A DNA stretch of 64,000 nucleotides from Phycisphaerales bacterium. Lineage in GTDB: Bacteria; Planctomycetota; Phycisphaerae; UBA1845; Fen-1342. Below, piece by piece: positions 59,203 to 64,000 of this stretch. The translations under genes and the position numbers were made by a program. The stretch lies in NCBI GenBank assembly GCA_016716475.1, contig JADJWG010000002.1, forward strand, positions 310,001-374,000. Direction: 5' to 3'. The number at the start of each line of letters is the position of its first letter. Position 1 is the stretch's first letter. Under the pieces are notes generated by a model, which was not told the origin of the DNA, made no database searches, and worked only from the letters and a program-made list of their open reading frames with translations.

Positions 59203-59478
59203 ATGCTTTACCAACGATCCCTCGACATCGAACGGCGACTGGAGACCGTGCTCGGCATGATCCGCAAGGGTTCCTATTCCACGCCGCGAATTGCCGAGGA
59301 ACTCGGCGTGTCCATCCCGACCGTATCGCGCGACGTGACCGCCCTGCGGCAGCGCGGGCACGACATCCGGTCCGAGCGGGGCGAGGACGGCTGGCGCTAT
59401 GTCCTCGTCTCCGGCGAGAACAACCGCCGACAGAAACGCGGCGGACCAGCAACCGCGCCACGCGGGGAGGGCCGCTGA
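59203..59478 (+). CDS. HTH transcriptional regulator of the helicase locus
   Basis: The 91-residue protein has a winged-helix/HTH_11-like domain at about 10-65 (ERRLETVLGMIRKGSYSTPR, then IAEELGVSIPTVSRDVTALR and a wing GEDGWRYVLVSG). A basic tail ends the protein. AGGAGG precedes the ATG. The stop is 3 bp before the helicase gene, so it is the first gene of that operon and likely represses it through the palindrome at 59153. Confidence 0.8.
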   Translation: MLYQRSLDIERRLETVLGMIRKGSYSTPRIAEELGVSIPTVSRDVTALRQRGHDIRSERGEDGWRYVLVSGENNRRQKRGGPATAPRGEGR

Positions 59479-59481
59479 CGC

Positions 59482-62400
59482 ATGGCGAATCTCGAAACGA
59501 TTACGCGCGGCGCAGCCGTACGCGGCATCCTCCCGGACTCGCTCGTCACCGTCAGCGACGTGCGCTGGATCGGTACCGTCGCGATCGAGGTCACGTACAA
59601 GGACGCCGCCGGCAAACTCGGCAACGAACTGCTTTACCGCGACCGCGAACCCACGCTCGAAATCGTCGAAGCGGGACGCCCGTGGAGCTTCGATGGCGAC
59701 GCCGGCCTGTTCCGCCTGCTGTCGGAGGCGAACCGCATCCGGCTGGCCTACCTGTTCGACCCGCTGCTGGCGGTCCACACGTCGCTGGTCGAGCCGTTGC
59801 CGCACCAGATCACCGCCGTCTACAGCGAAATGCTCTTGCGGCAGCCGCTCCGCTTCCTGCTCGCCGACGATCCCGGCGCCGGCAAGACCATCATGACGGG
59901 CCTGCTGATCAAGGAACTGGTCGCCCGCGGCGACCTTCAACGCTGCCTGATCGTCTGCCCCGGCAATCTCGCCGAGCAGTGGCAGGACGAACTGGACCGC
60001 CGGTTCCACTTGCCGTTCGACATCATGACGAACGACGCACTGGAAGCCGCGCGGACGGGCAACTGGTTCACGGAAACCCCGCTGGCGATCTGTCGGCTCG
60101 ACAAGTTGAGCCGCGACGAGGACACCCAGGCCAAGTTGCAGCAGACGGACTGGGATCTGATCGTCTGCGACGAGGCACACAAGCTCAGTGCCACCTACTT
60201 CGGCAACGAGGTCAAGTACACGAAGCGTTACCGGCTCGGCCAGGAGCTTTCGACGCTCACGCGGCACTTCCTGTTGCTGACTGCCACGCCGCACAACGGC
60301 AAGGAGGCGGACTTCCAACTGTTCATGGCGCTCTTGGACGGCGACCGCTTCGAGGGCAAGTTCCGCGACGGCGTTCACGTCACCGACTCATCCGACATGA
60401 TGCGCCGCCTGGTCAAGGAGCAGTTGCTCAAGTTCGACGGCACGCCGCTCTTCCCGGAGCGTCGCGCCTACACGGTCAACTACGCGCTCTCCGACGCCGA
60501 GGCCGACCTGTACAAGCAGGTCACCGACTATGTCCGGGAGGAGTTCAACCGCGCCGAGGCGCTGGAGAACGAAGGCCGCAAGGGAACGGTCGGCTTCGCG
60601 CTGACCATCCTGCAACGCCGGCTGGCATCGTCGCCGGCGGCCATCTACCAGTCGCTTCGCCGCCGGCGCGAACGCCTTGAGAAGCGCCTCCGCGAGGAGC
60701 AGTTGCTCAAGCGCGGCGCGGAGGCAGGCATCGACCTGACGGTCGGCCTGCCGGCGTTGACGGCCGACGACATCGACGATCTGGAAGACGCCCCGGACAA
60801 GGAGATCGAGGACACCGAAGAGCACGTCGTCGATCAGGCGTCCGCCGCCCGCACCATTACGGAACTGAAGGCCGAAATCACCCAGTTGCAGGACTTGGAG
60901 CGCACGGCGCTGCGCGTCCGTCAGTCCGGGACGGACCGCAAATGGGACGAACTCTCGCGGCTGTTGCAGAACAAGTCCGAAATGTTCGACGCGCACGGCC
61001 ACCGCCGCAAGCTCGTCATCTTCACCGAACACCGCGACACGTTGAACTACCTTGCAGAGAGGATCGGAGCGCTGATCGGCAAGCCCGAGGCCGTCGTCAT
61101 CATCCACGGCGGCATCGGTCGGGAGGAACGCCGCAAGGCGCAGGAATCCTTCACGCAGGACAAGGAGGTCGAGATCCTTGTCGCCACCGACGCCGCTGGC
61201 GAAGGCATCAACCTTCAGCGCGCCCACCTGATGGTCAACTACGACCTACCGTGGAACCCGAACCGACTCGAACAGCGCTTCGGCCGCATCCACCGCATCG
61301 GCCAGACCGAGGTCTGCCACCTGTGGAACCTCGTCGCCAAGGACACCCGTGAGGGGGAGGTCTACTACCGGCTTCTGGAAAAGCTGGACGAGGAGCGCAA
61401 TGCACTCGGTGGCCAGGTGTTCGATGTTCTCGGTCAAGTGACCTTCGAGGACAAGCCGCTCCGCCAACTGTTGCTCGAAGCCATCCGCTACGGCGACCAG
61501 CCCGAAGTCCGAGCCAGGCTGTATCAGGTCGTGGACAAGGCCCTCGACCGGCAGCACCTTCGCGAGTTGGTCGAGGGGCGCGCGCTGACTCACGATGCGA
61601 TGGACGTGTCGAAGGTCCGACAGATTCGCGAGGACATGGAGCGGGCCGAAGCCCGCCGGCTGCAACCGCACTTCATCGCCGCATTCTTCCTTGAAGCGTT
61701 CAAACTGCTCGGCGGAGCGATCCACGAGCGCGAGGCAAAGCGCTACGAGATCAAGCATGTGCCGGCCGTCATCCGCACCCGCGACCGAGAGATCGGCCGC
61801 GGTGACACTGTCCTCTCCCGTTACGAACGCATCACGTTCGAGAAGGCACTCATCAGCGTTCCCGGCAAGCCGCTGGCCGCGTTCGTGTGCCCCGGCCATC
61901 CGCTGTTGGACGCCACGCTTGACCTCGTGATCGAGCGACACCGCGACTTGCTCAAGCGCGGCGCCATCCTCATCGACGAAACCGACGCCGGCGAGCAGCC
62001 GCGGACATTGCTCTACCTGGAGCACGCCATTCAGGACGCCCGCACCGACCGCGCCGGCAACCGCCGCGTCGTCTCCAAGCGCTTGCAGTTCGTTGAGATC
62101 GACGCCGACGGAAATGCCGCGAACGCCGGCCCGGCCCCGTATCTCGACTACCGGCCGCCCACCGAGGACGAGGCCAGTGCGATCGCACAGGTGCCGCTCC
62201 CCGATTGGGTCCGTGGCGACCTCGAATCGCGGGCGATGGAGCACGCCGCGATTCACATGGTTCCTCAGCACCTTGACGAACTCCGGCGGCGCAAGGAGGA
62301 ACTCCTCGACAAGACCAAGGCCGCGGTGCAGGACCGGCTCACCAAGGAGATCAACTACTGGGACCACCGTGCGGCGCAGCTCAAGGACCAGGAACTCGCC

Positions 62401-62991
62401 GGCAAGGTCAACGCCAAGCTCAACTCTGGGCTGGCGAGGCAGCGGGCGGACGAACTGACCGCCCGCTTGCAGAAGCGTCTCACCGAGATCGAGCAGGAGC
62501 GCAAGCTCGCGGCCTTGCCGCCGGTGGTGCTCGGCGGCGCGCTCGTCGTCCCCGTCGGCCTGCTGCGCCGGCTACGAGGGGAACCCGCTGATACTCCTTC
62601 GGAATTCGCGATCGACACCGAGCGATCGGAACGGTTGGCGATGGACGCCGTGGCGGAGATCGAGCGCCGGCTCGGCTTCGTCCCGCGAGATGTGAGCGCG
62701 CAGAACCTCGGCTACGACATCGAATCAGCCATTCCCGGCACGGGCCTGCTGCGGTTCCTCGAGGTCAAAGGCCGCGTGCAGGGCGCGAAGACCGTCACCA
62801 TCACCAAGAACGAAATCCTCACCGCACTGAACAAGCCGGACGAGTTCATTCTCGCCATCGCCGTCATCGACGGCGACCGGGCCGACGTGCGATATGTCCG
62901 CAGGCCCTTCGAGAAGGAACCGGACTTCAAGGCCACCAGCGTCAACTACGACCTGTCGGCGCTCCTGGCGCAAGCGGAGGCGCCGGCATGA
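59482..62991 (+). CDS. SNF2-family helicase with C-terminal DUF3883 (DrmD-like)
   Basis: The 1169-residue protein has an SF2/SNF2 core: FLLADDPGAGKTIMTGLLIK, VCDEAHKLSA, LLTATPHNGKEADF, and in the second lobe DAAGEGINLQRAHL with EQRFGRIHRIGQT. A long helical region separates this from a C-terminal DUF3883 domain (LGYDIESAIPGTGLLRFLEV, then KGR), which resembles nuclease-like folds. DrmD of class 1 DISARM has this helicase type, but related helicases also occur with DUF1156/DUF499 genes. ATGA overlap with the next gene shows an operon. Probable role: translocase in phage defence. Confidence 0.85.
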   Translation: MANLETITRGAAVRGILPDSLVTVSDVRWIGTVAIEVTYKDAAGKLGNELLYRDREPTLEIVEAGRPWSFDGDAGLFRLLSEANRIRLAYLFDPLLAVHTSLVEPLPHQITAVYSEMLLRQPLRFLLADDPGAGKTIMTGLLIKELVARGDLQRCLIVCPGNLAEQWQDELDRRFHLPFDIMTNDALEAARTGNWFTETPLAICRLDKLSRDEDTQAKLQQTDWDLIVCDEAHKLSATYFGNEVKYTKRYRLGQELSTLTRHFLLLTATPHNGKEADFQLFMALLDGDRFEGKFRDGVHVTDSSDMMRRLVKEQLLKFDGTPLFPERRAYTVNYALSDAEADLYKQVTDYVREEFNRAEALENEGRKGTVGFALTILQRRLASSPAAIYQSLRRRRERLEKRLREEQLLKRGAEAGIDLTVGLPALTADDIDDLEDAPDKEIEDTEEHVVDQASAARTITELKAEITQLQDLERTALRVRQSGTDRKWDELSRLLQNKSEMFDAHGHRRKLVIFTEHRDTLNYLAERIGALIGKPEAVVIIHGGIGREERRKAQESFTQDKEVEILVATDAAGEGINLQRAHLMVNYDLPWNPNRLEQRFGRIHRIGQTEVCHLWNLVAKDTREGEVYYRLLEKLDEERNALGGQVFDVLGQVTFEDKPLRQLLLEAIRYGDQPEVRARLYQVVDKALDRQHLRELVEGRALTHDAMDVSKVRQIREDMERAEARRLQPHFIAAFFLEAFKLLGGAIHEREAKRYEIKHVPAVIRTRDREIGRGDTVLSRYERITFEKALISVPGKPLAAFVCPGHPLLDATLDLVIERHRDLLKRGAILIDETDAGEQPRTLLYLEHAIQDARTDRAGNRRVVSKRLQFVEIDADGNAANAGPAPYLDYRPPTEDEASAIAQVPLPDWVRGDLESRAMEHAAIHMVPQHLDELRRRKEELLDKTKAAVQDRLTKEINYWDHRAAQLKDQELAGKVNAKLNSGLARQRADELTARLQKRLTEIEQERKLAALPPVVLGGALVVPVGLLRRLRGEPADTPSEFAIDTERSERLAMDAVAEIERRLGFVPRDVSAQNLGYDIESAIPGTGLLRFLEVKGRVQGAKTVTITKNEILTALNKPDEFILAIAVIDGDRADVRYVRRPFEKEPDFKATSVNYDLSALLAQAEAPA

Positions 62992-64000
62992 CCGTCACCC
63001 TCCAGCAATTGCAGCAGTGGCTCACGAGCCGTGAGAACGAGCACCTTGAGTTCAAGGAGGCCAAGAGCAACTTCCACTTCGACAAGCTCGTCAAATACTG
63101 CGCCGCGCTCGCCAACGAAGGCGGCGGCTCCATCGTGCTGGGCGTGACGGACAAACGCCCCCGCAAGGTCGTGGGAAGCCGCGTCTTCACGGAACTGGAA
63201 CGAACCAAGGCCGGGTTGATCGAACGGCTCCGGCTTCGCATCGATGGCTACGAGATCGCGCACCCTGACGGCCGCGTCGTGGTCTTCACCGCGCCATCGC
63301 GCCCCATTGGCGTACCGATTTCCGTCGAGGGCGCGTATTGGATGCGGGCCGGCGAAGACCTTGCCCCGATGACGCCGGACATGCTCCGCCGCATCTTCGA
63401 CGAGGCCGGCCCGGATTACTCGGCCGAGGTCTGCCGCGGCGCGACGCTCGCCGACCTCGAGCCTGCCGCGATAACGGCATTCCGCACCCGCTGGGCCAGG
63501 CATTCCGGCAACAAATCGATCACCAAGCGGCCCGTGGAGACGCTGTTGCAGGACGCCGAACTCATTCTGCCTGCCGGCATCACCTACGCGGCGCTCATTC
63601 TGCTCGGCACGCGCGCCGCACTCGGCCGCTTTCTCGCGCAGGCCGAGGTCATATTCGAGTACCGGGCGAAGGCTCGCCCCGGCCCTGCGAATCAGCGCGA
63701 GGAATTCCGCCAGGGGTTCTTCTTCTTCTACGACCGGGTGTGGGAGCTGGTGAACCTGCGAAATGACACGCAGCATTTCCAGGAGCGCCTCGTGATGCAC
63801 CCCGTGCCGACGTTCAGCGAGATCGCGGTGCGCGAGGCGCTGCTGAATGCCGTCAGCCACCGCGACTACCGCCACGCCGGATCGGTCTTCGTCCGCCAGT
63901 ATCCTCGCCGCATCGAGATCGTCAGCCCCGGCGGCTTCCCACCCGGCATCACAGCGGACAACATCCTCGACCAGCAGTTGCCTCGTAACCGTCGCATCGC
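62988..64000 (+). CDS. AlbA/Schlafen-domain ATP-binding protein (partial)
   Basis: Starts in the ATGA overlap and runs off the right edge after 337 codons. The N-terminal AlbA_2 (Schlafen) DNA-binding domain is clear: ENEHLEFKEAKSNFHFDKLV, YCAALANEGGGSIVLGVTD, and YWMRAGEDLAPM. A later segment (SEIAVREALLNAVSHRDYRH) is the GHKL-like ATPase N-box, as in RecG-related transcriptional regulators. Such proteins appear in several defence operons, including next to DrmD-type helicases. A regulator or effector role cannot be decided from the truncated sequence. Confidence 0.85.
   Translation, partial: MTVTLQQLQQWLTSRENEHLEFKEAKSNFHFDKLVKYCAALANEGGGSIVLGVTDKRPRKVVGSRVFTELERTKAGLIERLRLRIDGYEIAHPDGRVVVFTAPSRPIGVPISVEGAYWMRAGEDLAPMTPDMLRRIFDEAGPDYSAEVCRGATLADLEPAAITAFRTRWARHSGNKSITKRPVETLLQDAELILPAGITYAALILLGTRAALGRFLAQAEVIFEYRAKARPGPANQREEFRQGFFFFYDRVWELVNLRNDTQHFQERLVMHPVPTFSEIAVREALLNAVSHRDYRHAGSVFVRQYPRRIEIVSPGGFPPGITADNILDQQLPRNRRI

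Overview
The window looks like chromosome of a high-GC planctomycete, probably Phycisphaerae-like. The signs are a secreted protein with a dockerin-like DxDGDGDID tail, a PEP-CTERM protein, a DUF1573 exoprotein, membrane proteins ending in CxxCGYxL...CPECG zinc ribbons, and an spc/alpha ribosomal operon lacking rpmD and infA at their usual places. This assignment is inference from gene content; no 16S gene is present.

Layout. (1) 1-9935: end of the spc and alpha ribosomal operons, all on the + strand: rplE (partial), rpsN type Z, rpsH, rplF, rplR, rpsE, rplO, secY, adk, map, rpmJ, rpsM, rpsK, rpsD, rpoA, rplQ, then a HIT-family hydrolase. (2) 9936-19514: ordinary chromosomal genes: a large secreted beta-propeller/Ig/dockerin-like protein, tRNA-Ala(CGC), a DUF1573 protein, two cell-envelope proteins, a secreted HExxH protein, and an initiator tRNA-fMet(CAU). 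(3) 19515-64000 (runs off the right edge): a large integrated mobile element starting exactly at the 3' end of tRNA-fMet.

The element carries a large serine recombinase whose reading frame ends inside the tRNA; a J-domain protein; a VirD4/TraD-type coupling ATPase with small membrane partners; ParB-like and DUF1232 proteins; a MobF relaxase-helicase; and a Tn3-type resolvase with a recognisable res site. It also has an iteron/RepL replication module beside a ParA partition module, a type II toxin-antitoxin pair, an orphan DNA methyltransferase, an IS110/IS1111 insertion, a large methylase-helicase broken by a frameshift, and an ArdC-type antirestriction protein. No type IV secretion channel genes are visible, so it is either a mobilizable element or an ICE whose channel genes lie beyond position 64000.

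Cargo. Defence cargo is a Gabija system (gajA-gajB, 53825-57528) and, at the right edge, an HTH regulator, a 1169-residue SNF2/DUF3883 helicase and an AlbA/Schlafen-domain ATPase. The last three look like the start of a second defence locus (DISARM-like or a related DUF3883 module). The most unusual cargo is a dispersed set of repeat-protein genes: a protein made of nine 41-residue repeats of a type I do not recognise, three ankyrin proteins (one with a glycine-zipper membrane segment), and a type IV pilin-like protein. Five transcription units in this set, plus a small membrane protein read the other way, share a TGTCA-N6-TGTCA direct repeat with 11-bp period, like a Pho box, placed 46-68 bp upstream of the start and always in the same orientation to the gene. 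I propose this as a co-regulated, apparently undescribed cargo regulon.
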